Origin: Canna indica
Taxonomy: Eukaryota; Streptophyta; Magnoliopsida; Zingiberales; Cannaceae
Length of the DNA stretch: 64,000 nucleotides
Reading direction: 5' to 3'
Assembly (NCBI GenBank): GCA_034359265.1
Contig: CP136891.1
Span: 41,470,001 to 41,534,000 of the forward strand
The notes under the pieces: model-generated
What the model saw: only the letters and a program-made list of their open reading frames with translations
Database searches by the model: none
Told to the model about the DNA's origin: nothing
In this document: piece by piece, positions 35,030 to 46,552 of the stretch
Layout: every line of letters begins with the position of its first letter
How positions within the stretch are numbered: position 1 is the stretch's first letter
Position numbers and translations under genes: made by a program

Positions 35030-36664
35030 TAAGTGATTAAAGAAAGTACTTATGAGAGGTACCTTTAGAGGGAGGGGTCCCTTGCTTGGCAAGTGTCGTT
35101 GACTTTCCCTACGACAAGTTGTGAGTCACTTATCATGATCACATTTTCGGCTTTCACGTCTTGGGCGAACATTAGCCCGGCGATTAGAGCTTCCTATTAT
35201 GCCTAATTGTTGCTGGCTTTCAATTGGAATTGAAGGGATTGTTGTAGGGCGATTCCCTGGTCAATCTCCATAATGATGCCCGCTCCACTTCCCTTTTCGT
35301 TGGAGGCACCGTCCACGAACAACGTGCAAGTTTCAACCTAGTTAGGGATGTCTTCCTGGTTGATGAATTTGGTAATGAAGTCTGCTAGCGCCTAGGCCCT
35401 AATGGGACCTCTGGACTGGTATTCGATGTTGAACTCTGAGAGTTCTACTTACAAAGATATCATTCGACTAGCGAGTTCGAGTTTGGCTAGTACCTCCCTA
35501 ATCTGCTATTCTGTGCGTACCTGGATGTGGTGACTTTGGAAATATGGCCTTAGCCTTATGGTTGAGATGACCAGGGTGAACGCAAACTTCTCTAGCCTCT
35601 AGTATCGGGTTTCGGACCCTTGGAGGACCTTGTTGACAAAGTAGATCGGTTTATGATCTTTTCCCTATTCTCGAACCAAGACCGAGTTGAAGGCATTCTC
35701 TGTAATTGTAAGGTAAAGGGAAAGTGTCTCTCCCGGCTTAGGTTTGTCCAAAACTAGTGGATTGGTAAGAAAGTGTTTGAGCTCTTCGAAGGCTTGTCCA
35801 AACATCTCGTCCCATTGGAAGTCTTGCTTCTTTCTCAGGATCTTGAAGAAAGGGGCGGTCCGATCAGCCGATTTGGAGAGGAATCTGGATAAGGCGGTCA
35901 TTCTCCCGATGAGTTATTGTACCTCTTTGATGTTACAGGAGCTCTACAGGGATGGCTCGGCATTTTTCCGGGTTGGCTTCGATCCCTCAGTTCGTTAGCA
36001 TGAAGCCGAACAATTTTCCGCCATGGACCCAAATGAACATTTCTCCGGGTTTAGTCTCACATTCGTCATTTTCCTGAATGTTTGTTGACCTTCACGATGT
36101 TTGCAAGCCATGTGGTGAATCTGATTTCTCTAATAAATCCAACCTTCAACAGCTTTCCAGATTCTTCGAGGGATGCATGTTGGCGCTTGGTTCCGAGCTT
36201 TCTATTCTTCTAGGCCATGGGTTTAACCCGATGATCGATGGACAAGCTGTAGCAAATAACTCGAGGGTCTATCACTAGCATGTCAGTTGTCATCCATGCG
36301 AAGAGGTCAGCATTGTCTATGTGTAGACTGCTGACTTGAGCTTTGAACTCGATAGGGAGGTGTGCTCCCATGTAGGTTACCTACTCAAGGGAGGCCTCGA
36401 CCCATACTGGTTCCAGATCGTCAGCGGGCTGGGGCCACTCTTGGACATCTCCTCTGGGGTCCAATTATGAAATCTGAGGTTGGTATTCTGTGCGAAGAAC
36501 TGGTATTGCTGGCGAAGGCAGTGTGTCTTGTGTTTCCTCTAGTTCGGCTGGCCCGAGTTTAAGCATTCATTGTAACAAATGCGGGCCTCCTACTGGTCTA
36601 CATGCACCACTCCTACCTCTATCTCAGAAATAAGGAATTTGATGGCGAGGTGGGGAGTCGATGC
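35030..36664 (-). pseudogene. Gypsy RT/RNase H, decayed
   Basis: Near 35980-36060 the minus strand encodes the NVRLNPEKCSFG stretch, typical of gypsy RT after its active site. 35901-35665 holds the RT-RNase H connection, ending with YLTITENAFNSVLVRE. Near 35100-35230 the RNase H motif EALIAGLMFAQD and SDSQLVVG are readable in shifting frames. Stops and shifts make it nonfunctional. The piece ends at the copia insertion at 36665. Confidence 0.8.
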
Positions 36665-37863
36665 TGTTGTTCAAATAACCACACTAGAAGAGAGGGGAGG
36701 TTGAATAGTGTGTTAGCTAATTCTAAGTTCAATTAGTTCTTTTCAAATTTAATCCCTTTAACAACCAATTTAGAGTTCTCTTGATATGGATGCTTGACAA
36801 GTATGTAAGAACAATTAAAGGCAAGTAAACAAGCAATGCACGCAAACACGATATGTATAGTGGTTCGGCCAACCTGCCTACTCCACTACCTTGGCTCCTC
36901 ACCAAGGGTTTCTAACCCAAATGCTTTATAGAAATAGTGTTTCCCTAAGAATAAAATGAGGACTCAAATCTCAACCCTTTGAGAAAGCCTCAACACCTAT
37001 TCTTCTAGCAAAACACAAATCTACAAAGCTACCTAAGGTGTTTAACTAGCACACCCTACAAGCTAACTTGAGAATCACAATTAAACAACTTAAGAAAAAA
37101 AGTTTAAAGGAGCAAAAATACTAAATCAAACTTGATAGCTCCTCTCTTTGCCTTCAATCACTTCAACTCCTCAAGATGGGTGGAAGATTCGTTGTGGGAG
37201 TTGAACCGTGAAGAACGCCTTGAGAGGAATAAAGAAACATGAGAGCTAGGACTTTGAAATCAAGACTTGAAGGCTTAAATGCTTGTTTGATGACTCAATG
37301 GAATAGTAGAGAGAGTTAGGTGAAGTGTAATGGCTTGTATTTATAAGCCATGAAGAGAACCCAACTCAACAGCCGTTGCAACGAATAAAAAAGCATATGT
37401 TCCCACCCGACGGTCGATCACCCGATCGATGGGTAGGTTAATCGGTCATCGACTGAGAGGATACTATCCATTTCGAGCTTCTGGCAGTCGATCATCGGTC
37501 GATAGTTGGTCGACCGATCGATCGACCAGCCAGCAACCGATACCCTGATTTCAGCCCAGTTTTTTTATTTTTACACTTGATGTTTGTTTTCGTGTTTCGT
37601 CTTCGGATTTTGACTAGGGACATATTACAAATAGGTTTGATTGATATCCTAGGAGCATATTACATTCATTTCTAATTCTAAACCTAGGAAGATACGTTAT
37701 AGCCATCAGAGCCATTTTTACTAAATTCTTTGCATTTTTCTGGACGAAGTTCATAGGCACATTGTTCTATCAACCCGAACTCAAAACTCAACAAATTAGT
37801 TAGATACATGTTTGCTATCATCAAAATAGAGAGTGAAGTCTAGGTGGAACCCTTGTGCCAACA
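36665..37863 (-). repeat. 3' LTR of the SIRE-like element
   Basis: On the minus strand it starts TGTTGGC at 37863 just after a polypurine tract (AAAGGGGGAGAT, 37864-37875). It has a TATA-type box (TATTTATA on plus, 37339-37346) and a palindrome array at 37411-37545, and ends AACAACA at 36665. Confidence 0.88.
37411..37545 (-). promoter_or_regulatory. Palindrome array upstream of the TATA box, copy 4
   Basis: CGGTCGATC, GGTCGACCGATCG and similar sites start about 65 bp upstream of the TATA box of this copia LTR. The same layout is found in family A, which has otherwise diverged LTRs. Confidence 0.55.
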
Positions 37864-38332
37864 ATCTCCCCCTTTATGATGATGACAAACAAAGCATAAA
37901 AATAAATTAAGAATTGATAAATGCTCATTTGTGAGTTCATGATAAAAAACTAACTTAGACTTCCCCTATCAACATGCATATCTAACTTATAAATCTCCCT
38001 ATCTATAGGCATCATAAAACAAATGTGACCAAGTCTTTTCTCCCTCTGTTGACATCAATCAAAAATGACAAGAATGCAAGGTACTATTAATGAGTTTCAT
38101 CATGAAAATCAAGAAATCCATAAAACCAAATATCACCTACCACTATAGTCCTTCCTACCAATGTGAGCCTATGGAAGGCTGACATCGGTAAGTCGCAAAG
38201 CCCTACTACAAGGCATATACTTAAGTGTGATGATACGATAAAAGATGATTTTTCAAGAGATTTTAGAAAAGAATGCAATTTTTCCAAAATGAATTTAAAC
38301 ATATGGAATAGAACAAATTCCTAACTGCAATT

Positions 38333-39775
38333 TTAAAAGCTTTCATCATTCAATGGTTTTGTGAATATATCTGCAAGTTGTTTATCGGTGGGTACAAATT
38401 CTACAGAAATATTCTTTTTAGCTACATTATCTCTTAGAAAATAATGTCTTAGATCTATGTGATTGGTCCTAGAGTGTAACACTGGATTTTTAGTTAAATT
38501 AATGGCACTAGTATTATCACAATGAATAGGTATACATGAATAACTAAGTCCATAATCCATGAGGGTTTATTTCATTCAAAGGACTTGTGCACAACAACTA
38601 GCCGCGGTGATGTACGTACTCCGCTCGTAGTTGAAAGTGCAATCGAGTTTTGTTTCTTAGAAAATCAAGAAACAAAACTCATCCCTAGGAATTGACAACA
38701 ACCACTAGTGTTTTTTCTATCTACTTTACAATCGGCAAAATTAGCATCAGAAAAACCAATAAAATCAAAAGATTCATCATTTGGATACCATAAACCTAAC
38801 TTAATTGTACCCTTAAGATATCTCAAAATGCATTTGACGGCACTCATATGAGATATCTTTAGGCAAGATTGAAACTAAGCACATTAATATACGCTAAACA
38901 TGATATCCGGTCTACTTGTTGTTAAGTAAACAAGGCTACCAATCATACCTCGGTAGTATTTTTCATCTACCTTGACACCATATATCTTCATCTTTATCAA
39001 TCTTTATAGATGTACTCATCAGGGTTGAGGCAATATTTGCTTCATTCGTCCTAAATCTTTTGATGAGCTCTTTTGTGTATTTTGCTTGATTGATGAAGAT
39101 CCCCTTGTTGGTTTGCTTAATTTGGAGTTCAAGCATGAAGGAAATATCTCTCATCATGCTCATCTCAAATTCCTCTTGCATGCATTTTGCAAACCGCTCA
39201 CACAAAATCTCATTAGTAGCTCCAAAAATAATATCACCAATATATATTTGGACAAATAGGATATCATTTTTATCATGTTTAATAAAAAGAGAAACATCAA
39301 CTTTTCCAACACTAAAATCTTGTTCAATCAAAAAGTTAGAAAGCCTTTCATACCAAGCCCTAGGGGCTTGTTTTAAACCATAAAAATCTTTTTTTAATTT
39401 GTAAACATGATTAGGAAATTCAAAGTTTTTGAAATCGGGGGATTGTTCAACATACACTTCCTCCATGATAAATCCATTCAAAAAGACACTTTTAACATTC
39501 ATTTGAAAAAGTTTAAAATATTTAAAACTTGCATAAGCTAAAAGCATACGAATTACTTATAATCTGACTACGGAAGCATAAGTCTCATTATAATCTATAC
39601 CTTCTTCTTGGTTGTACCCTTGGGCCACTAACCTAGCTTTGTTTCTAATGACTAAGTCATCTTCATCTAACGTATTTCTATAGACCCACTTAGTCCCAAT
39701 TACGGTTTGTTCACTAGGCCTAGGTACTAAATCCCAAACTTCATTCCTTACAAATTGATTTAATTCCTCTTGCAT
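38333..39775 (-). pseudogene. SIRE-like RT and RNase H, broken
   Basis: From 39775 downward: RT N-terminus (EVWDLVPRP, GTKWVYRN, NKARLVAQGYNQEEG), a stop near 39555, then 39547-38963 with VFLNGFIMEEVYVEQ, GLKQAPRAWYERL and the active-site segment. That segment reads IYIGDII, so one of the paired catalytic aspartates is Gly. RNase H follows in two pieces, 38847-38665 (SDANFADCKVDRKNTSG) and 38560-38333 (IHCDNTSAINLTKNPV, ending with ADIFTKPL). Stops and shifts separate the pieces. Sequence type and LTR size suit the SIRE/Maximus lineage. Confidence 0.9.
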
Positions 39776-39810
39776 GGCAATAACTCAAAATTCATCATCT
39801 ATGGCTTCCT

Positions 39811-40598
39811 TAACTTGAGAATCACAATTAAACAACTTAAGAAAACAATTCTAAAGGAGAAAAAATACTATATCAAACTTGAGAGCTCCTTTCTTTGCCT
39901 TCAATCACTTCAACTCCTCGAGATGGGTGGAAGATTCGTTGTGGGAGTTGAACCGTGAAGAACGCCTTAAGAGGAATGAAGAAACATGAGAGCTAGGGCT
40001 TTGAAATCAACACTTGAAGGCTTGAATCTTGTATGATTACTCAATGGAATAGTAGAGAGAGTTAGGTGAAGTGTAATGGTTTGTATTTATAAGCCATGAA
40101 GACAACCCAGCTCAATAGTCGTTGCAACGAATAAAAAAGTATTTGTTGCCATCCCATGGTCGATCAGTCGCTCGACCGCTCGAGCAACTAGTCATTGATC
40201 GTGAGGCTATTTTCCATTTCGAGCCTCTGGCAGTCGATAGTCGGTCGACCAACCTATCGATCGGCCAGCGACCGATACCCTAATTTCAACCCAGTTTTCT
40301 GATTTTTACGCTCGATGTTCATTTTTGAGTTTCGTCTTCGGATTTTGACTTGGGACATATTAAAAATAGGTTTGGTTGATATTCTAGGTGCATATTACAT
40401 TCATTTCTAATTCTAAATCAAGGATGATACGCGATAGTCATCGGAGCCACTTTTACTCGATTCTTTGCATTTTCCCGGACGAAGTTCGTAGGCGTAACGT
40501 TCTATCAACCTGAACTCAAAGCTCAAAGAATGAGTTAGATACATGTTTGTTATCATCAAAATAGAGAGTGAGGCCAAGGTGGAACCCTTGGGCCAATA
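39811..40598 (-). repeat. Partial 5' LTR of the SIRE-like element
   Basis: It matches 37064-37863 of the 3' LTR. The left border is the deletion junction at TAACTTGAGAATCACAATTA. It retains a TATA-type box (40084-40091) and a palindrome array (40159-40275) ending 68 bp from that box. Confidence 0.88.
40159..40275 (-). promoter_or_regulatory. Palindrome array upstream of the TATA box, copy 5
   Basis: GGTCGATC, CGCTCGACC and GGTCGACC variants. There are fewer and more degraded sites than in the matching 3' LTR. Confidence 0.5.
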
Positions 40599-40603
40599 GA
40601 TAC

Positions 40604-42556
40604 CACCACTCCTAGATTGTTCAGGGACGGTCGGCCTATGATCATGTCACAGGGGCTTGAACATTGGACGACAAGGAATTGTATGTTCACTTACTTCGTT
40701 CTTGGTGGGGAGCCGGACGTTGTTGCCGGGCATAAGTACGTAGCCTCTAATGTTGACTCGCTCTCCTGAGAAACCGATGAGTTCTCCATGGTAGGATGGA
40801 GTGAATTCTCGTTGTTACGCAACTTTTTGAGTGTTGGGTAAAATAGGACGTCGGCTGAACTCCCGTGGTGTACCAAGACTTTTTTGACAAGGAAATCACC
40901 ATCGATTACAGAAATAACAACAAGGTCATGCAAATTTTCTTCAGTCCCTTGGAAGTTAGTTTAATAGAAAGATATTACCGAGGTAGGCACATGCGGCCTC
41001 CATGGATGAGTTGCATCGTAGATTGTCATGTGGGTTTGGAGTATTTTCGCTTGGCTGAGCTCGTCTCACCTCCTCCGGGGAATCCGCTTGCTATGTACTC
41101 GATGAGTCCTCGGATTTCAGTGTAGAGTCGCTTGATCTCATGGTCATCATGATTGTTTGTCGTGTGGCGGTACGGTGGTGTGCTGCTCGGACTTCGGCAT
41201 TGGTGACCGAGGTTTCACCGATTCCAACTGCAGCTTTGTCCGCAGTGGATGTAATGGTCTAGGTGACCTTCTGTGATCAAGCGCTCGATTTGGTCTCGGA
41301 GCACCATGCACTCTTCGGTGGTGTGGCTGTAAGTTCGATGGAACTCTCACCTCTTGCTCTTGTCAACCTTGAACAAAGGTTTCGGCCTTTCTTGACCGCT
41401 TGGAGATCTAAGAAACTGCATGTGGTAGATCTCCTAGAGGATAGTTTCTTGTCTGGTGTTGAGGGGAGTATACTCATCGATCCTGGGAACAGGTCTAGAC
41501 GGCGACCTCCCTCTCCTGTTGTGGCCCCAATCGTGACGGTCTCTATCTTTGCCCCCTCCGTCGGGCCTTTTTGCCTTTCTTGTCCTCGGTGGTGTCTTTG
41601 GCGATTTGCATGTCAGCCTTTCTAGCCTCACGGAGCTCCTCCATCTCTATATAACTTGCAGCCTTCTCTTCGTACCCGGTCATATTTTTCAGCTTTGCTA
41701 GGGCGATATGGTCTGCTAATTGTGTGGTTTTCAACTTGTGTTTGATAAAAAAAACTCGAGTTGGGGGGTTGAGATTCGGGATCTCCACAACTGTGGCTTG
41801 AAATCTATGTATGTAATCCCTTAAGGGCTCATGTTGCCCTTCCTTGATATAGTGGTGGGCATTCCTAGTTTAGGAGTAGATCCAAGATGAGGACAACCGA
41901 TTGGCGAAGGCACTAGGAGAGTTTCATGAAAGAGTGTATGGACCCCGGTGGAAGGGAGGAGAACCACAATGGTGCGATCTTTTCTAGGAAGATCGAGAAG
42001 GCTCTGCAAAGGACGGGGTCAGTCACTCCATTGAGGATCATCATGGACCTAAACATTATCAGGTGTCTAGTTGGGCCACCTATACCATCGTAGGGATTCA
42101 GCGTGGTCGGCAGCCTGAATCTGCATAGTTGTCAAGTGCGTAGTTGGGTCGCCTATACCATCGAAGGCATGCCGCCATGATGTGTTCAGTGAAGGGTCCC
42201 AAGTCGATTGAAAGGGGAGTGGTAGCCTCAATGACCTTGGGGTCTTTCTCCATTCTCTGGTGAGGCGTGATGGAGACCTCGTCCCGAAGGACAAAAACTA
42301 GTCTCCTCCCCGAGTGATTACTTTCTTAATGCTCTAAGCGGCAGCGCTCGTACTCGGTCGGGTATTGTTCCCGGGACCACGTCGGCATTTTGACTTGGGC
42401 TACTAACTGTTGGTTCTCCACCTCAAGTTCGTTTGTTCGACGTTGGGACTCTTCTGGTGAGGGCTTGGCTAGTGCCAGAGCATCTCTCCTCACCGTTTCA
42501 GCATCTCCATGTAGCCGGGGTACGTCACCGCTAGGGTGCTGTCTATGTGCGGTGGC
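40604..42556 (-). pseudogene. Gypsy gag and protease, decayed
   Basis: Minus strand. Gag pieces include a retrotransposon gag core near 42030-41880 (MMILNGVTDPVLCRAFS, LPPGSIHSF) and 41788-41543 (KLKTTQLADHIALAKLKNM). The protease is at 40933-40691, where DFLVKKVLVHHGSSADVLF shows His in place of the catalytic Asp position. Stops and frameshifts are frequent. A short duplication (TAGTTGGG...CCTATACCATCG) lies at about 42067-42174. The solo LTR at 42562 cuts off the start of gag. Confidence 0.8.
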
Positions 42557-42561
42557 GTTCG

Positions 42562-44270
42562 TGTTGGTAATCATTGGCACACGAGGCAATGGAAAACAAA
42601 AATTTGTGTGCCTTTGATCACCAAAACCAAGATCTGATTGCACCATTAAAACAATAGTAAAGAAAACAATGATAAGGTTAGATATGTTACCCAAATCGGA
42701 TGAACAAAAGACCTTCTCGTCACCGGGTTGTTGTAAACCACAGTGATCCAGATCGGATCACCTCCAAAGTATCCACACTAAGATGGATCCAAGAACGCTT
42801 CAAGCGCAGCAACAATAGCCAAAATTCCCTATATGCTAGCAAGGGAATTTGGCACCAAGAGAACGGTGGAGTGGAGAGGAAGAGGTTCAAAGAGAGAAGG
42901 GAGATCAAAATTAATTTTTGCTCCTCCTCACTTCTTTTCTCTTTTCGGCTGCACCCTAAGAGTGGAAATATATACTCTTAGGGTTAGTGTTTCAAACCAA
43001 TAAGAGGGCTCAAGATGGATCAAATTCATCTCATGTGCCCACGGGATTAAAACAAGATGGATCAAATCCATCTAATGGGTTTAAGTCCAATAAGTGGACT
43101 CAACTAGATGGATCAAATCCATCTCATGTGCCTCGCAAGCCATCTTCTCTCCTCTTTCTCATGGACCTAATGACATCTCATATCATATATGTCATTATTA
43201 TTTTACCTTTGTATCCTTCCTATATGTGTGTGACCTTATGGGCTTCTAAAATATGTTGGTAGTATACAGTGAATTATAATTCTCATTTAAGTGGAATTAT
43301 ATGATTTAAACTCTTTAAATTATTATTCATTCCCAATGAACAAATTCACTTATACTAGTCAATAAAGGCTTCTAACCAAGCATCATGACTACCCAAATGT
43401 CAAAAGGTCGATGGTTTGACCATTTCACCCTTCCATATGTAGTTACCGTGCAATCAACTCCTTTCACCACTCTTTATCTAATCTAGGTTAATCAAGTCAT
43501 GAATGTATAGATTCTTGTATCTTAAATCTTTATTCCAAAAAAATCCCTCTATGAATCACATTCATAAACGCTTACTGCTCTGGCCAGAGACTCTTGAATA
43601 AAGAGATTATACAAGAAGAGTGAGATAAACTCCCCAAATAAATATGGGGTGGTGAATCCTATGTTGATCACTCAACTATCTCCAAGTGATTCATGTTATA
43701 CCCAATCTTCAAGCTATGAACACCTAAAGGTGAACCATAAGTAATGAAGTCAAAGTACAACACTAGGCACTTAAGATACTTTGGTGATCTCAAGTCCAAA
43801 GATACTTGCACCACTGATATGATGAAATGCTTTTACAAACATAGATTGAACATTCTTGTGAAGATCTCATGATTAGGCCTCCAATGAACTTGTTTCTCAA
43901 ACAAGCATCCACATGTTAACTCTGAGCATCGCTATGCTCACAACTTGTGAGAACTATTGCTTGAACGAGTCAAGAAGTATAACATGTGCTAGTCTATCCG
44001 TATTAACAATGTCCTATCTTGTTAATACTGTGACTAGGGATAATTTAGGTATAAACACATTTACATGCAAGAAGAATCTCACATCATGAACTCTTCATGA
44101 TTTCCTTTGCACTGTGTCATATACCAAGGACTTTATTACATAGTTTAAGTTTTTATGCAAGCAAATGAATTAACATGAGCACTAAGTAATAAAGATAGCC
44201 TTTCATAATTAAGTAAAATGTGCATGAAGAGTTCCCAATTATATGAGGGCTCTAGAGCATATCACTAACA
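42562..44270 (-). mobile_element. Family B solo LTR (1709 bp) in the gypsy element
   Basis: On the minus strand it starts TGTTAGTGATATGC at 44270 and ends TTACCAACA at 42562, with perfect GTTCG duplications (42557-42561 and 44271-44275). It is the reference copy for the truncated, inverted family B LTR at 29251-32194. There is no coding gene. Confidence 0.93.
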
Positions 44271-44319
44271 GTTCGCCTGACTTTGGGTACTAACCATTGC
44301 AGGGCAAGTAAGATTTACT

Positions 44320-44339
44320 CGATCCCATGGTGGGCGCCA
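44320..44339 (-). promoter_or_regulatory. Gypsy primer-binding site
   Basis: TGGCGCCCACCATGGGATCG on the minus strand lies two bases after the LTR terminus (TGTTC read on plus at 44342). The TGGCGCC start is typical of plant gypsy primer sites. Confidence 0.75.
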
Positions 44340-44341
44340 AA

Positions 44342-44560
44342 TGTTCTTACCTGAAGTCAAAAAGATGTACGTGATCCAGTCCAATATGTCTCGTGGTCAA
44401 GTGCAACTCCGACAGGGTGGGGTGGGGGGCCTACAAAAGACACTCTGATGCTCAAGTCGGTATGTGATAAAGTTGAAGGTAATAAAAATTAGGCTCTAGG
44501 TTACCTGAGACGTGTCGTGTATGTATATATTGAATGATGAGAGAGGATTGGCGATGTATA
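44342..44560 (-). mobile_element. Gypsy 5' LTR fragment
   Basis: It lies outside the primer-binding site. It merges into a family A LTR fragment near 44560, so most of it is lost and the outer border is uncertain. Confidence 0.5.
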
Positions 44561-44704
44561 ATCCTCATTAGACTCTAGGAAGCTAGAATATAGGTGTAGA
44601 GCTAGTGTCTAGAGTTCATGTATAATCCTCATTATGATGCAAAGAACTCTAAAAATCGAATCCGGAAGATAAAAAATCAACATAAACCCAGTTATTGGTC
44701 GAAG

Positions 44705-44750
44705 TTCGACTGAAGGTCGGTCGACCGAAGATCGACCGACGATCGATCGA
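44705..44750 (+). promoter_or_regulatory. Palindrome array upstream of the TATA box, copy 6
   Basis: GGTCGGTCGACCG, GATCGACC and CGATCGATCG, ending 68 bp before TATAAAA. This is the shortest of the seven arrays. Confidence 0.5.
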
Positions 44751-45257
44751 AAAGTCCACCATATCTTTTTTTAGTTGTTTCCACCCGTTGGACCCGAGCC
44801 ATACTTGGTGTTCGGCCTATAAAACTCCATTCCCCATATTCCTTAAGTGTTGTTGTGATATATATTGAGCCATCGTATAAACCTTTGTGAGCTTTCTTTG
44901 AGCCATTTCATGATAAACCCTAGCTTTGACATATTCTACCTTGATTGAGCTTTCACACTCATTGTTTCATCTTCAAAAGGCATCAAGAGGAGCTAACTTG
45001 ATCTCTTTGAGCTATGTATTGTTGTTTGATTTATTGTCCATTAAAGTGTGTATTTTGTGATTATTAGTCAAGTGTTTGGTGGTTGCATTGGTGTACAGGC
45101 ATAAGTTCGTCGATGTAAACTTAGTTTGCTATGGTTAATTTTGCAGTCCTTGGGAGAAGAGGTGTTGGAGGTACTCTTTGGGAGAGGATAATCCTTGGGG
45201 GAGACCGAAAGAGGGTCAGAGTCTTAGCTTGTAAATCCTTTTGTAGGATACACTTTA

Positions 45258-45963
45258 GGCCTCGTTTGGTTGACACTACTTTCTGCAGAAAATTGTACTT
45301 CCCAAAAAATAAGAAAAAGTATTCATGTTTGGTTGACACACCTCCTGCATTTTACAGGAAGTACAACTCCCTGAGTAAGTGCAACTTTCTGCAAAATGCA
45401 AGAAGTAACTTACCTAGGCCCCCTAGGTAAGTTGCACTTTCTGCATTGTATTTGAAAGAAAAAGTCAATTTTACCCTCACATTTGCATTTAGTACAGAAT
45501 TTATAATTTATATTTCCAACATTATAGTTTAGATAATCCTTGAATTCTTTACATATTTATTTTGTTTTGTTTTGTTTTTAATAAAAATATGTAATTTTTT
45601 CATATTAACTATAAATAAAAATTAATTTTTCATATATAATAAAGTATATATTATATTAATTATATATGCAAAAATTATATTATATTTTATATATATGTGT
45701 GTGTTATATAAAATATTAATTTATAAATAACTTTATTTTTTTCATATATATACTAATGCATATAAATTAAAATATTATTTTATAAAGAGATTTTAAAAAG
45801 GGTATATTGGTCATTTGATATGTACTTCCTAGGAAGTACTCATGTCAACCAAACATGTTCTAGGGAAGAAGTTGCACTTCCTATGAATTAACTTTTTGTC
45901 AACCAAATACTTTTTAGATACTTTCCGGAAAATACATACTTCTCATGTCAACCAAACGAGACC
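45258..45963. mobile_element. Harbinger-type MITE (706 bp)
   Basis: The ends are GGCCTCGTTTGGTTGACA and, inverted, GGTCTCGTTTGGTTGACA (17 of 18), with TTA duplications at 45255-45257 and 45964-45966. The interior is AT-rich and noncoding, with CAACCAAA-type repeats near both ends. It interrupts a family A LTR fragment. Confidence 0.92.
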
Positions 45964-46277
45964 TTAAACTAGTAAAGTAGAGTTTGACATCCTAAGTGTG
46001 GTGTTTAGGTAGTGGAGTAGAGAACGGTCCCAAATCATTATAAATCTTTGTGTTTGCATTGCCTATCTTGTATGTTGTTATACTTGTCATTTATTATTAC
46101 TTCTGCTTATTGCTTATAAATTGTGATTTGACTTAGATTGAAAGATACACTTAAAACCAAAATTTAGGTTAATTTTTGTAAACACACTAGTTTGCAAGTT
46201 GTAAACTTAGTTTGGTAGTGTTAGTTGTGTAGTCCTTGGGAGAAGATGTGTTGGAGGTACTCTTGGAAAGAGGGTCG

Positions 46278-46540
46278 TGTTGGTGAAATGGCCTACACTA
46301 GAGGGAGGATGAATAGTGTGTTTATTAAAATTTTGTCTAAATTTGGTTTTAATCGTTTCTTAAAACACTTAGGAAAATTATCAATTTAAGACTAAATGTG
46401 AAAGCAAGTAAATATGACAATTAAGCAAACACAAGTACTACCGATACAAACACAAGTATCTATCTAGTTTATGATACTAGTTGAGTTTATCAAGTTAGGA
46501 GAGATTAGTGATTTAGCAACAAGATAATCAAAGAAAGAAC
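46278..46540 (-). mobile_element. Family A LTR fragment, minus orientation
   Basis: It starts TGTTGGTGAAATGGCCTACA with the conserved AATAGTGTGTT stretch and is lost after roughly 250 bp. No primer-binding site lies on its left, so it is a rearranged piece. Confidence 0.7.
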
Positions 46541-46552
46541 TTTTTTGATTTC

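Larger units (their letters stand above)
36665..40598 (-). mobile_element. SIRE-like Ty1/copia element with a large internal deletion
   Basis: It is flanked by GATGC (36660-36664) and GATAC (40599-40603), a target duplication with one later change. The 3' LTR (36665-37863, 1199 bp) is complete. The 5' LTR is only its first 788 bp (39811-40598, starting TATTGGCC on the minus strand). A deletion removed the rest of that LTR, the primer-binding site, gag, protease and integrase, joining LTR directly to the RT N-terminus at about 39811. RT and RNase H remain but are broken. Confidence 0.9.
33271..44560 (-). mobile_element. Ty3/gypsy (Tat-like) retrotransposon, interrupted three times
   Basis: Read on the minus strand the order is: LTR part (from about 44560), primer-binding site, gag, protease, [copia element], RT, RNase H, [solo LTR], then the RNase H-integrase linker ending at 33271. 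The integrase core and 3' LTR are missing. Each inserted block has its own target duplication, and the gypsy reading resumes across each, so it is the oldest layer here. RT-connection motifs (ALSRFLSKSADRTAPFF, 35850-35901) suit the Tat lineage. Confidence 0.82.
44561..46277 (+). mobile_element. Family A LTR fragment hosting a Harbinger MITE
   Basis: It lacks the LTR start. It includes the TCCTCATTATGATGC stretch, a short palindrome array (44705-44750), a TATA-type box (TATAAAA, 44818-44824) and, after the 45258-45963 insertion, the GTTTAGGTAGTGGAGTAG part. The last LTR bases are missing, and part of its middle is repeated at 46195-46270. Confidence 0.75.
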
